Positions 18,722 through 27,035 of a DNA stretch of 64,000 nucleotides are shown in pieces. The position numbers and the translations under genes were made by a program. The stretch's first letter is position 1. Every line of letters starts with the position of its first letter. The stretch comes from JANQGH01 sp039030175 (GTDB taxonomy: Bacteria > Pseudomonadota > Alphaproteobacteria > DSM-16000 > Inquilinaceae), in the NCBI GenBank assembly GCA_039030175.1, contig JBCCER010000002.1:6430-70429 (forward strand), read 5' to 3'. Below the pieces are notes generated by a model that saw only the letters and a list, made by a program, of their open reading frames with translations, made no database searches and was not told the DNA's origin.

Positions 18722-19840
18722 ATGGCTGGGCTGGTTCTCGACGAGATCTGCAAGGGCTGGGACTTTCCTGTCCTCGACCGCTTGTCACTGACGGTCGAGG
18801 AGGGGGAGTTCTTCGTCATCGTAGGCCCGTCGGGCATCGGCAAGACGACGCTGCTGCGCTGCATCGCCGGACTGGAACGGCTCGATGCTGGCCGGGTCAT
18901 CATCGGCGGCCAGGATGTCACGGCCGTAAAGCCCTATCGGCGCGGCGTTGCGATGACTTTCGAGAGCTACGCCCTCTATCCGCATCTGACTGTGTTCGAA
19001 AACATCGCCAGCCCGTTGCGAGCAAGGCGGCAACCAAAGGAAGACATTGCGCGACAGGTCGAGAGTGTCGCCAAGCTGTTGAAGATTGACCATCTGCTCG
19101 ACCGTCGCCCGCATGAGGTCTCTGGCGGTCAAAAGCAACGCACGGCGCTCGGCAGAACCTTGGTGGCCAAGCCGGAGATCTTTCTGTTGGATGAGCCGAT
19201 CAGCCATCTCGACGCCAAGATCCGGCACGAGCTGCGCCGGCAATTCCACACCCTCGAAGATCTGCGCCGGGTCGCAACGCTCTATGTCACCCATGATTAT
19301 GCCGAGGCGCTGTCGCTGGGCGATAGGATCGGCGTGATGGGTGAGGGCGGGCTGGTCCAGATCGGCAGCCCGCGCGAGGTCTTCGAGAAGCCGGCGGATC
19401 TGTTCGCGGCCCGCGTTTTAGGCCAACCATCGATCAACGAGTTCAGCGCCGAGGTTGAAGGTAGCGACGGGGCGCTCAGCATCTCGGTCGAAAACGGCGC
19501 TATCAGATTTCCGATCAGTGGGCCACCGGCGTCGGTTCTCGGCGATCATTCGGATCGCGGCATCTCGGTCGGCATGCGTCCGCAGCATCTGTCCGTTGTT
19601 CGTGACGGCGCTTCGTCCGCCAACGGCCATCCGACGGTCGAGGGAACTGTCGACGTCCACGAGGCCCTCGGCGCGACGGGCGTCCTGATTGCAACGGTGG
19701 GCGAGCAACCACTGACGGTGATCACCTCTCCGGAAGATCACTATGCGTCTGGAGAGCCCGTCAAGATCGCGCTTGAGCCCGAGAATTTCCTCTATTTCGA
19801 TCGCCAAAGCGGGCGCAACCTAATGCTGGGTCAGAGTTAG
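18722..19840 (+). CDS. Sugar ABC transporter ATP-binding protein 1, with Glu in the Q-loop
   Basis: ATPase of 372 aa. Walker A is GPSGIGKTT, the signature is SGGQKQRTALGRT, Walker B is FLLDEPISHLDAK and the H-loop is YVTHDYAEAL. The Q-loop glutamine is replaced by glutamate (E81, MTFESYALYPH), and the D-loop is SHLD rather than SNLD. The same Q-to-E change occurs in the second ATPase next door. This points to a dedicated heterodimeric motor for this importer. The C-terminal TOBE-like domain is present. The neighbouring genes are 3 bp and 2 bp away. Confidence 0.9.
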   Translation: MAGLVLDEICKGWDFPVLDRLSLTVEEGEFFVIVGPSGIGKTTLLRCIAGLERLDAGRVIIGGQDVTAVKPYRRGVAMTFESYALYPHLTVFENIASPLRARRQPKEDIARQVESVAKLLKIDHLLDRRPHEVSGGQKQRTALGRTLVAKPEIFLLDEPISHLDAKIRHELRRQFHTLEDLRRVATLYVTHDYAEALSLGDRIGVMGEGGLVQIGSPREVFEKPADLFAARVLGQPSINEFSAEVEGSDGALSISVENGAIRFPISGPPASVLGDHSDRGISVGMRPQHLSVVRDGASSANGHPTVEGTVDVHEALGATGVLIATVGEQPLTVITSPEDHYASGEPVKIALEPENFLYFDRQSGRNLMLGQS

Positions 19841-19842
19841 CC

Positions 19843-20949
19843 ATGGCCCGCGTCACGCTCGACAAGGTCAATAAGATCTACCCTTCGAGGCATGGGGAGG
19901 TTCACGCGGTGCAAGACCTCGACCTTGCGATCGAGGACGGCGAGTTCGTCGCGCTGTTGGGGCCGTCGGGGTGCGGCAAGACCTCTACGTTACGGATGAT
20001 CGTGGGACTGGAGGCAATATCCGGCGGCGAGATCGCGTTCGATGGCCAAGCTGTAAACGCGCTGACGCCAGAAGAACGCAACGTCGCCATGGCATTTGAG
20101 ACCTATGCGCTCTATCCGACATTCACGATCGCCCAAAACCTGGCGTTCCCGCTGGAGGTGAAGGGTGTCGACAAGTCGACGCGAGACGAGAAGGTGGCCG
20201 AGGTCGCACGGCTCTTGCGCATTGAGTCGATCTTGGAGTCATACCCAAGGCAGCTTTCCGGCGGACAGCAGCAGCGCGTTTCCCTCGGACGGGCGCTGAT
20301 CCGCGACCCGGCAGTGTTTATTCTGGACGAGGTGATGAGCCACCTCGATGCGCATCTCAAGTTCCAAATGCTGTTCGAGCTCAAACGCATTCACCAGCAG
20401 CTCGGCCGTACCATCGTTTATGTCACCCACGATCAGATGGAGGCGCTGGCGCTGGCCGACCGTGTCGCCGTCATGTCGAATGCCAAACTGCAGCAGTTCG
20501 CCGATCGCGATACGCTCTATGACCGGCCGGCGAATATGTTCGTGGCCGGTTTTATCGGCGAGCCGCCGACCAATTTTCTCAACGCAACGGTTGTCGATGA
20601 AAACAACACCTTGCAGCTAATGATTGACGGCTCAAGCCTTGTTTTCATACCCGACGACACGCGAATTGAAGCGATCCGAACCCAAAACCTGTCAAAGGTC
20701 ACACTTGGCATCCGACCGCAAAATTTGCGGCTTCGCGAAGATGGCGATGACGGTGCGATCACCGCGGCAATTGAAATCAATGAGTACCTTGGAGAGCACT
20801 CGATCTTGAGCCTGCGCGACGGAGACAAAGAGTTGCGAGCGATGGTGCCGCCGACGGTGACGGCCAGCGAGGGGGAGAGCATTGAACTGTCCTATCGCTC
20901 GCGCGACGTGATGGTTTTCCACCCGGAAACGGAGGATTTTGTCGCTTAG
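19843..20949 (+). CDS. Sugar ABC transporter ATP-binding protein 2, with Glu in the Q-loop
   Basis: Second ATPase, 368 aa. Walker A is GPSGCGKTS, the signature is SGGQQQRVSLGRA, Walker B is FILDEVMSHLDAH (DEV in place of DEP) and the H-loop is YVTHDQMEAL. The Q-loop again has glutamate instead of glutamine (E86, MAFETYALYPT). Binding-protein importers of this class normally use a homodimer of one ATPase; two distinct adjacent genes resemble the arrangement reported for the rhizobial glycerol importer GlpS/GlpT. It is followed by 91 bp and the binding-protein gene. Confidence 0.9.
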   Translation: MARVTLDKVNKIYPSRHGEVHAVQDLDLAIEDGEFVALLGPSGCGKTSTLRMIVGLEAISGGEIAFDGQAVNALTPEERNVAMAFETYALYPTFTIAQNLAFPLEVKGVDKSTRDEKVAEVARLLRIESILESYPRQLSGGQQQRVSLGRALIRDPAVFILDEVMSHLDAHLKFQMLFELKRIHQQLGRTIVYVTHDQMEALALADRVAVMSNAKLQQFADRDTLYDRPANMFVAGFIGEPPTNFLNATVVDENNTLQLMIDGSSLVFIPDDTRIEAIRTQNLSKVTLGIRPQNLRLREDGDDGAITAAIEINEYLGEHSILSLRDGDKELRAMVPPTVTASEGESIELSYRSRDVMVFHPETEDFVA

Positions 20950-21040
20950 CTACTCGACGCTAAACCGTTTTAGGTGGATGATGGTTGCCGAAGGAATAAC
21001 CAACGGCCTTCACTGAAGGTCATTCAAAAGGGAGGATCAG

Positions 21041-22597
21041 ATGGGCATCTTGAACGGGTTTACACGGCGCAAGTTCATGCGCTCGGCTGCGATCGGCGCT
21101 GGCGCGATGGCCGGCAGCAAGAGCCTGTTCGCGGGCCGTGGTGCGCAAGCTCAGGACATGAGCTTCCTGACCCCGCCGGGCGGAAAGTTCAACAATATTG
21201 AACTGACCTACTTCCAGGATTCCAACTGGCTGCACGCACCGCTGTGGCTATCGCCGCATTTCCAAGAGCATGCCGGTGTCTCGATTGCCGGCCGTGAAAT
21301 GTATGACGGTGGCGACACGGTCGCCCGCGTGCTGCCGCAGCTGTTGTCGCGCCAGCCGCGCTTTGACTGGGTTCAGTTCCCGTCGCTGTTCTTCGGCGCG
21401 TTCGCAGAGACCGGCCAGCTAGAGCCGTTGGATGAGTATTTCGCCCGCTATGACGATGCCCAAGACTATCTGGACTGGGTGATGCCAGCCTATGGCGAGT
21501 TCTACACCAAGTGGAATGGCCAGCGGTATGGCGTGATGCTGGATGGCGACATTCACATCCTGCATTATCGCCGCAACTATTTCGACGATCCGCAGCTGCA
21601 AAGCCGGTTCTCACAGCGCTTCCAGCGCGAGCTTGAAGTGCCGCAGACCTGGCCGCATTTCCTGGAAGTGACCCAGTTCTTCACCGAGGAACTGTCGGAC
21701 CAGGGCATCTACGGCACGTCCATGGTCGTGAACCCGCCGAATTTCGGCTGGGGCTTCTGGATGGACATCGCAGCCTCCAACGGCGTGAACTATTTCGATG
21801 AGAACATGACCCCGCAGATCAACACGCCGCAGGCGGTTGAGGCGCTGGACATGTATCGCGAGATCATCAGCTTCGGCCCGCCAGGCGCGGAGTCGATGGA
21901 CATCGCACAGACCATCCAGCGCTGGCAGTCCGGCGCTGACGTCATGTCGGTCTGGTGGATCGATCTGGCTGAGTTCACGGTTCAGCAGCAGGGTGCCGAA
22001 TTGGCCGAGCAGCAGGGCGCGGCGATTGTGCCGGGTTGGGAGCAGGATGACGGCTCGATCAACCACAAGGCCATCTCTCTGTGGTGTCGCACCGGCGCGA
22101 TCCCCGCGGCAGCGCCGCAGGATGTGAAGGATGCAGCGTTCCACTTCCTCTATCGCATGTCGCACCCGACAATCTCTGACCAGATCGTGGCGGATGAGTA
22201 TTGCGGGTCCGACCCGTTCGGCGCCTCGCACTACACCGACGCGGCGGCAGAGCTCTACACGATGCCGAACCCACAGCGCGGCACGGACAATGATCTATGG
22301 CCGACCAATGCCGGCATCTTCGAAACCTTCGGGCGCGCCCGCGATCACCTGAATGGCGGTCTCGCCAATGTCGAGGTCGGCTATCCTCAATTCTATTGGG
22401 AAGGTACGCCGGAACTCGCCGACGCGCTTGGCCGCAACATCTCGCGGGCGGTGGTCGGTGAGTTGACGTCGCAGCAGGCACTGGACGAAGCGGCCGAAGA
22501 ATGGACGCAGATCGTGCAGCGGCTGGGCATCGACAATCAGCGCACCCAGTACAATAACTTCCTACTCGGGGCGCGGGCGCTCGGCTACCGCATCTAA
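21041..22597 (+). CDS. Large sugar ABC transporter substrate-binding protein
   Basis: Periplasmic binding protein of 518 aa, longer than the 410-450 usual for family 1. A GGGAGG ribosome site precedes ATG 21041. The twin-arginine signal reads FTRRKFMRSAAIGAGAMAG with likely cleavage after GAQA. The mature portion begins with FNNIELTYFQDSNWLHAP and has many Trp/Tyr residues typical of a carbohydrate-binding cleft. Unlike the second operon, where the binding protein comes first, it lies last in the transporter set and directly precedes the kinase genes. Confidence 0.85.
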   Translation: MGILNGFTRRKFMRSAAIGAGAMAGSKSLFAGRGAQAQDMSFLTPPGGKFNNIELTYFQDSNWLHAPLWLSPHFQEHAGVSIAGREMYDGGDTVARVLPQLLSRQPRFDWVQFPSLFFGAFAETGQLEPLDEYFARYDDAQDYLDWVMPAYGEFYTKWNGQRYGVMLDGDIHILHYRRNYFDDPQLQSRFSQRFQRELEVPQTWPHFLEVTQFFTEELSDQGIYGTSMVVNPPNFGWGFWMDIAASNGVNYFDENMTPQINTPQAVEALDMYREIISFGPPGAESMDIAQTIQRWQSGADVMSVWWIDLAEFTVQQQGAELAEQQGAAIVPGWEQDDGSINHKAISLWCRTGAIPAAAPQDVKDAAFHFLYRMSHPTISDQIVADEYCGSDPFGASHYTDAAAELYTMPNPQRGTDNDLWPTNAGIFETFGRARDHLNGGLANVEVGYPQFYWEGTPELADALGRNISRAVVGELTSQQALDEAAEEWTQIVQRLGIDNQRTQYNNFLLGARALGYRI

Positions 22598-22615
22598 AAT
22601 CCCTGAGTTCTGTTT

Positions 22616-22651
22616 GGGCCGCTGGCTGGTCTTGCGACCGGCTGGCGGCCC
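22616..22651 (+). repeat. 16-bp G/U-tolerant stem-loop after the binding-protein gene
   Basis: Left arm 22616-22631 begins GGGCCGC and ends GGTC; the loop is TTGC; the right arm is 22636-22651. As RNA all 16 positions pair, three of them as G-U. Like the hairpin at 8700-8730 it sits just 3' of a binding-protein gene and lacks a T-run, suggesting transcript stabilisation or partial attenuation. Confidence 0.7.
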
Positions 22652-22690
22652 GCTATTGTTCGGCCCACGGATGGCCTGGGAGACAGACCG

Positions 22691-23689
22691 GTGAAAAAGA
22701 TTCTCAACGACCCCTATCGCTATGTGGACGATATGCTGGAGGGGCTTTGCGCGGCTCATCCGGAAAACTACCGCCAGGTGGGTGACGACGGCCGCGTGAT
22801 CGCTCGGGCCGATGGCCCGGTTTCAGGCAAGGTCGGCATCGTCTCGGGTGGCGGCTCCGGCCATTTGCCGATCTTCACGGGATATGTCGGCAAGGGGCTT
22901 CTGGATGCATGCGCCATTGGCGACGTCTTTGCATCGCCATCCGTAGACCAGATGGCCGAGGCAATCCGGGCGGCCAATGGCGGCGCCGGCGTGCTGCGGC
23001 TCTACGGCAATTATGGTGGCGACATCATGAATTTCGACATGGCTGGCGACATGCTGGAGATGGAGGATGTCACCACGACGACCGTCCTGCTGGCCGACGA
23101 TGTGGCCTCCTCCAGCCGTGACGAGCGTGAAAAACGGCGCGGCGTTGCTGGTATGGTTTATGCCTTCAAGATCGCCGGTGCTGCCGCCGATGCTGGAAAA
23201 GATCTGACTGAAGTCACTAGGATCTCGCAGAAGGCGGCCGATCATTGCGTATCGATGGGGGCGGCGCTGACGCCATGCACGGTGCCCCAGGCCGGCAAAC
23301 CTACCTTTGAGCTCGGCGAAGACGAGATGGAAATGGGCATGGGCATCCATGGTGAGCCCGGCGTGTGGCGCGGCAAGCTGCGCTCGGCCGACGAGATCGC
23401 CGGAGAAATCATGGACACGCTCTTGGCCGACCAGCCGCTTAGCGCCGGCGACCGCGTCTCGCCATTAGTCAATTCACTGGGCGCTACCCCACCGGAGGAA
23501 CTCTACATCCTCTACCGGATCGTCAAGCAGCGCATCGAAGCCGCCGGCGCGGAAATCGTCATGCCGCTGGTCGGACGCTATGCCACATCTATGGAAATGA
23601 CAGGCATCTCGATTACGCTGTGCAAACTGGACGACGAGTTCGAAGGTTACCTTAAGGCGCCTGCGCACTGCGCCTTTTGGTCAGTGTAA
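22691..23689 (+). CDS. DhaK-type dihydroxyacetone kinase, substrate-binding subunit
   Basis: Protein of 332 aa, GTG start. DhaK binds short ketoses covalently through a histidine. That histidine is present (H220 in GMGIHGEPG), together with NYGGDIMNFDMAGD, which carries the catalytic Asp. The glycine-rich substrate loop reads GGGSGHLPIFTGY, where the well-studied DhaK enzymes have GHEP; this suggests a different ketose. The next gene is the DhaL subunit. No DhaM phosphotransferase gene is seen, so ATP rather than phosphoenolpyruvate is the likely donor. Related enzymes phosphorylate dihydroxyacetone, erythrulose or apulose. Confidence 0.88.
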   Translation: MKKILNDPYRYVDDMLEGLCAAHPENYRQVGDDGRVIARADGPVSGKVGIVSGGGSGHLPIFTGYVGKGLLDACAIGDVFASPSVDQMAEAIRAANGGAGVLRLYGNYGGDIMNFDMAGDMLEMEDVTTTTVLLADDVASSSRDEREKRRGVAGMVYAFKIAGAAADAGKDLTEVTRISQKAADHCVSMGAALTPCTVPQAGKPTFELGEDEMEMGMGIHGEPGVWRGKLRSADEIAGEIMDTLLADQPLSAGDRVSPLVNSLGATPPEELYILYRIVKQRIEAAGAEIVMPLVGRYATSMEMTGISITLCKLDDEFEGYLKAPAHCAFWSV

Positions 23690-24298
23690 ATGGCGCTCGA
23701 CACCCCGACATTGCGCCACGGGTTGGCGCTGATCGCCAAGCAGATGGAGGCATCTGCCGGCGAGCTAAACAGCGCTGACGGTGCGCTCGGCGACGGCGAT
23801 CTCGGTGTGACGATGACGCGTGGCATGCGCGAGGTCATGAAGGGCGCCGACGACTTGCCGGACGATGTCGGCATGGCCTTGTTCGCCTGCGCGCAGGCAT
23901 TTACACGGATCTCAGGCTCAAGCTATGGCACGTTGCTGGCGACCGGCCTGATGAGTGCCGCCAAGGCATCTCGGGGCAAGACGGAATTGCCGTGGTCCGA
24001 CGTCGCTGATTTGCTGGGTGGGGCCGTGACAGCGATGGCCGCTCGCGGCAAGTCCGAGCTTGGGCAAAACACCGTGCTCGATCCGCTGGATGCGGCCGCA
24101 AAGGCCGCTGAAGGCCAGAGCGACGGCCCCGAATTGCTTGCTGCCGTTAGCACGGCGATTGATCAAACGATGGACACCTACCGGGATCAACCGGCGCAAG
24201 TCGGAAGGGCCCGGATATTCGGCGACAAAAGCGTCGGACTTGACGATCCGGGCATGTTGGCGCTGCGCTGTATCGTCGATGGGTTAATGAGCACCTAA
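23690..24298 (+). CDS. DhaL-type kinase subunit (nucleotide-binding)
   Basis: Protein of 202 aa carrying the ADP/ATP-Mg site of two-subunit ketose kinases. The aspartates that hold the two Mg ions are in ALGDGDLGVTMTRG, and the nucleotide loop is SGSSYGTLLATGL; both are standard DhaL features. The ATG follows the DhaK stop directly (TAAATG), ensuring equal synthesis. It works only as a complex with the upstream DhaK. The downstream gene is an SDR 21 bp away. Confidence 0.88.
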   Translation: MALDTPTLRHGLALIAKQMEASAGELNSADGALGDGDLGVTMTRGMREVMKGADDLPDDVGMALFACAQAFTRISGSSYGTLLATGLMSAAKASRGKTELPWSDVADLLGGAVTAMAARGKSELGQNTVLDPLDAAAKAAEGQSDGPELLAAVSTAIDQTMDTYRDQPAQVGRARIFGDKSVGLDDPGMLALRCIVDGLMST

Positions 24299-24319
24299 AA
24301 TCAGGAGAGTACCCGTTAC

Positions 24320-25171
24320 ATGACCACCCACCCAGCATTGCAGGCCGGCGGCACGGCCGTGATTACTGGAGCCGCAAGCGGCATTGGACTGGCGGCGGCC
24401 GAGCGGTTCGCCAGCTTGGGCCTAAAGGTCTGCATGGCCGATATCAACGGCGATGAGCTCGAAAAATCTGCGGCCCAAGTTGCCAAAGGGGCGGCCAATG
24501 GTGACGCCGATGTGATGCACCGAACGGTCGATGTATCGGACCGCAACCAACTCGCCGCGCTCCAAGATTCGGTGATCGATCGGTTCGGCAGTGTCTCGGT
24601 CCTGATGAACAATGCCGGTGCCGAGCCGCGCGGTCGCGCGCTGGGCGACGAAGAGGTCTGGCAACGGGTTTTGTCGGTCAATCTATGGGGCGTTGTCCAT
24701 GGCAGCCAGGTCTTCGCGCCCGGAATGATCGAGGCGGGCAAGCCAGCCGTGATTATCAACACCGGCTCAAAGCAGGGCATCACCTGCCCGCCGGGCAATG
24801 CGGCCTACAACGTCTCCAAGGCCGGGGTGAAGGTGTTCACCGAACAGCTTGCCCATGAGCTGCGCTCGATCGAGGGCTGTCAGGTCGGCGCCGCACTGCT
24901 GATACCCGGCTTCACGTTCACCGGCTTCACCCGCGTTCATGTTTCGGAAAAGCCGGCCGGTGCCTGGAATCCAGAGCAGGTGGTCGACGAACTCGTTGCC
25001 GGCCTCGGGCGTGGCGATTTCTACATCCTTTGCGAGGACAATGAGGTCACCCGCGACGTCGACAACAAGCGCATCATTTGGGCCGCCCAGGACATTACCG
25101 AGAACCGGGCGCCCCTGTCCCGCTGGCATCCCGACTACGGGGATGCGTTCAGCGATTATATGAACGACTAA
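24320..25171 (+). CDS. Short-chain dehydrogenase/reductase
   Basis: NAD(P)-dependent oxidoreductase of 283 aa, classical SDR. It shows the cofactor motif TGAASGIG, the NNAG motif, the catalytic serine in INTGSKQG, and YNVSK with the catalytic Tyr and Lys. AspAD-type residue placement (MADIN) after the second strand favours NAD. It is the last co-directional gene after dhaKL and convergent with a second SDR 3 bp away. It probably oxidises the imported polyol or reduces the ketose, but the substrate is not known. Confidence 0.88.
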   Translation: MTTHPALQAGGTAVITGAASGIGLAAAERFASLGLKVCMADINGDELEKSAAQVAKGAANGDADVMHRTVDVSDRNQLAALQDSVIDRFGSVSVLMNNAGAEPRGRALGDEEVWQRVLSVNLWGVVHGSQVFAPGMIEAGKPAVIINTGSKQGITCPPGNAAYNVSKAGVKVFTEQLAHELRSIEGCQVGAALLIPGFTFTGFTRVHVSEKPAGAWNPEQVVDELVAGLGRGDFYILCEDNEVTRDVDNKRIIWAAQDITENRAPLSRWHPDYGDAFSDYMND

Positions 25172-25174
25172 GCG

Positions 25175-25984
25175 CTAGAGGGGTGTTGCCGGGGTCTGCG
25201 CGTCGTCATAGGCGCCCCAGATCGTCTGGTCGTAATTGACCACTGAGCCGGTCATGAAGCCGGACTCGCCGGTCACGAGAAACGCAACGGCGCGGGCCAC
25301 GTCCATTGGGTCAATGATCCTGCCGAAGGGTTGCTCGGCCGCCGCCTTTTCCAGCCAATCGTCGGCGGCGCCGTGATACTCGCGCTGGATTCGATCTTCT
25401 CCCTCCGTGGCCATCCAGCCGATATTGAGGCCGTTCACCCGAATGCGGTCGCGCATAAGCGAGTAGGCGGTATTCCGGGTCATGGTCGCCAGGGCGCCTT
25501 TGGATGCGCAGTAGGCGGCGATGAAGGGCTGGCCGCCCATCGCCGACATCGAGCCGATATTGACGATGGCGCCGCCATTTCCCTCTCTCCGCATGATCTT
25601 GGCTGCGTCCTGGATCAAAAAGAAAGGCGCGCGCGTATTGATGGCAAACATCGCGTCGAACAGTTCGGGCGAGGTGTCGAGGATCGTCCCCCGATCAGTC
25701 TTGCCGGCGGCATTGACCAAGATGTCGACTTTGCCGAAGGCGTCGTCAGCGGCGGCGATAACGGCGTGGCAATCGTCAACCGACGCCAGGTCAGCCTGGA
25801 CGAAACGCACATCACTGCCGGTTTCACTGCGAATAGTCGATGCCAATGCCCCGCCTTTATCCGCATTTCGCCCACAGGTAACGATGCCGGCGGCACCACG
25901 CTCGGCCATCAATGTCACGATCGCCGCGCCCAACCCCTGGGTGCCGCCGGTGACGACGGCGACCTTGTTGTCCAACTGTTCCAC
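25175..25984 (-). CDS. Short-chain dehydrogenase/reductase
   Basis: Classical SDR of 269 aa: TGGTQGLG cofactor loop, TCGRN (Arg after strand 2, suggesting NADP preference), NAAG, catalytic serine in VNIGSMSAMGG and YCASK. A GGAGACC ribosome site precedes the ATG. It is transcribed away from the IolB-type gene and head-on with the other SDR. Having one NAD-type and one NADP-type SDR around a ketose kinase is consistent with an oxidation/reduction (epimerisation) pair acting on a sugar alcohol. Confidence 0.88.
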   Translation of the reverse strand: MEQLDNKVAVVTGGTQGLGAAIVTLMAERGAAGIVTCGRNADKGGALASTIRSETGSDVRFVQADLASVDDCHAVIAAADDAFGKVDILVNAAGKTDRGTILDTSPELFDAMFAINTRAPFFLIQDAAKIMRREGNGGAIVNIGSMSAMGGQPFIAAYCASKGALATMTRNTAYSLMRDRIRVNGLNIGWMATEGEDRIQREYHGAADDWLEKAAAEQPFGRIIDPMDVARAVAFLVTGESGFMTGSVVNYDQTIWGAYDDAQTPATPL

Positions 25985-26137
25985 GTGATGGTCTCCTTTG
26001 AATGCGATAGCGCTATCGCGGCGGCGGGGTTGGGGCCTTGAATTCGCCAGCCGACGCGACTATTCCGAGCCACCTATCGAACATGGGCGCCCATTGGCTG
26101 GCAAGTGGGCGAATGATTACCGAAAGCGAGAAATCCG

Positions 26138-26941
26138 ATGAGCGATCTTCTGGTCAAGCCTTCCGGCACGCATGGCAAGGTGCACGACATCACGCCGGAA
26201 GGAGCCGGCTGGGGCTATGTCGGCTTTGGTCTCTACCATCTTACCGCCGGCGAGAGAGCGAGCGAGCAGACAGGTGATCGCGAGGCCATTCTCGTGCTTG
26301 TCGAGGGGCGGGCGACAATCTCAGCTGCCGGCCAAGACTTCGGCGAGCTTGGTGACCGTATGAATGTGTTTGAGCGCAAGAAGCCCCATTGCGTCTATGT
26401 GCCCAATGGCTCCGAATGGTCGGCAACCGCGACCACCGATTGCACGCTCGCGGTCTGCACAGCGCCGGGCAAGGGCAACCACCCTGTCCGGGTCATTGAC
26501 GATATTGGCTTTGAGGAGCGCGGGAAGGGCGCAAATACTCGCTACATCCACCCGATTGCGATGGAAGACAAAGACATCGCAGACAGTTTGCTCGTGACCG
26601 AGGTGTTTACGCCGCAGGGCAACTGGTCGTCCTATCCGCCACACCGGCATGATGAAGATAACTTCCCGGACATGACCTATCTGGAAGAGACCTACTACCA
26701 CCGGCTCAATCCGGCTCAGGGATTTGGGTTCCAGCGTGTCTTCACCGAGGATGGGTCGCTGGACGAGTCGATCGCCGTGTCGAGCGGTGACGTGGTGCTG
26801 GTGCCGAAAGGCCATCATCCATGCGGCGCGCCCTACGGCTATGAGATGTACTATCTCAATGTGATGGCCGGTCCCTTGCGCAAATGGCGCTTTCAAAACC
26901 ATCCCGACCATGATTGGATCGCCCATCGAGACGCCGGCTAG
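26138..26941 (+). CDS. IolB-type 5-deoxy-glucuronate isomerase (cupin)
   Basis: Metal-dependent isomerase of 267 aa with the double beta-barrel of the KduI/IolB family. The metal-binding histidines and glutamate are recognisable in YPPHRHDEDN and YLEETYYHR, with a further histidine in VLVPKGHHP. In myo-inositol breakdown IolB converts 5-deoxy-glucuronate to 5-dehydro-2-deoxygluconate, but no other iol gene is in the window. Its neighbours are SDRs, a ketose kinase and the 5-deoxypentose-type enzymes MtnA/MtnK. It may therefore act on a different deoxy-uronate or sugar, so I leave the gene symbol blank. Confidence 0.85.
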   Translation: MSDLLVKPSGTHGKVHDITPEGAGWGYVGFGLYHLTAGERASEQTGDREAILVLVEGRATISAAGQDFGELGDRMNVFERKKPHCVYVPNGSEWSATATTDCTLAVCTAPGKGNHPVRVIDDIGFEERGKGANTRYIHPIAMEDKDIADSLLVTEVFTPQGNWSSYPPHRHDEDNFPDMTYLEETYYHRLNPAQGFGFQRVFTEDGSLDESIAVSSGDVVLVPKGHHPCGAPYGYEMYYLNVMAGPLRKWRFQNHPDHDWIAHRDAG

Positions 26942-27035
26942 GTGAGGGGTGCTTTGCTGACGGGCGCAGCGATTCTAGCCAGACGATGTGTTCACAAATG
27001 CTGCGGTGTGCTTTGCGAATGACTGGACAGATCAG

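Noticed and set aside
16859..22597. Calling the third importer a glycerol (GlpSTPQV) transporter
   Set aside because: The two-ATPase layout is similar, but there is no GlpU-type small membrane protein and the ATPase Q-loop motifs differ; the substrate is left open.
26138..26941. Assigning a full myo-inositol catabolic cluster because of the IolB-type gene
   Set aside because: No iolC, iolD, iolE or iolG-type gene with inositol context is present; only the isomerase family is supported.
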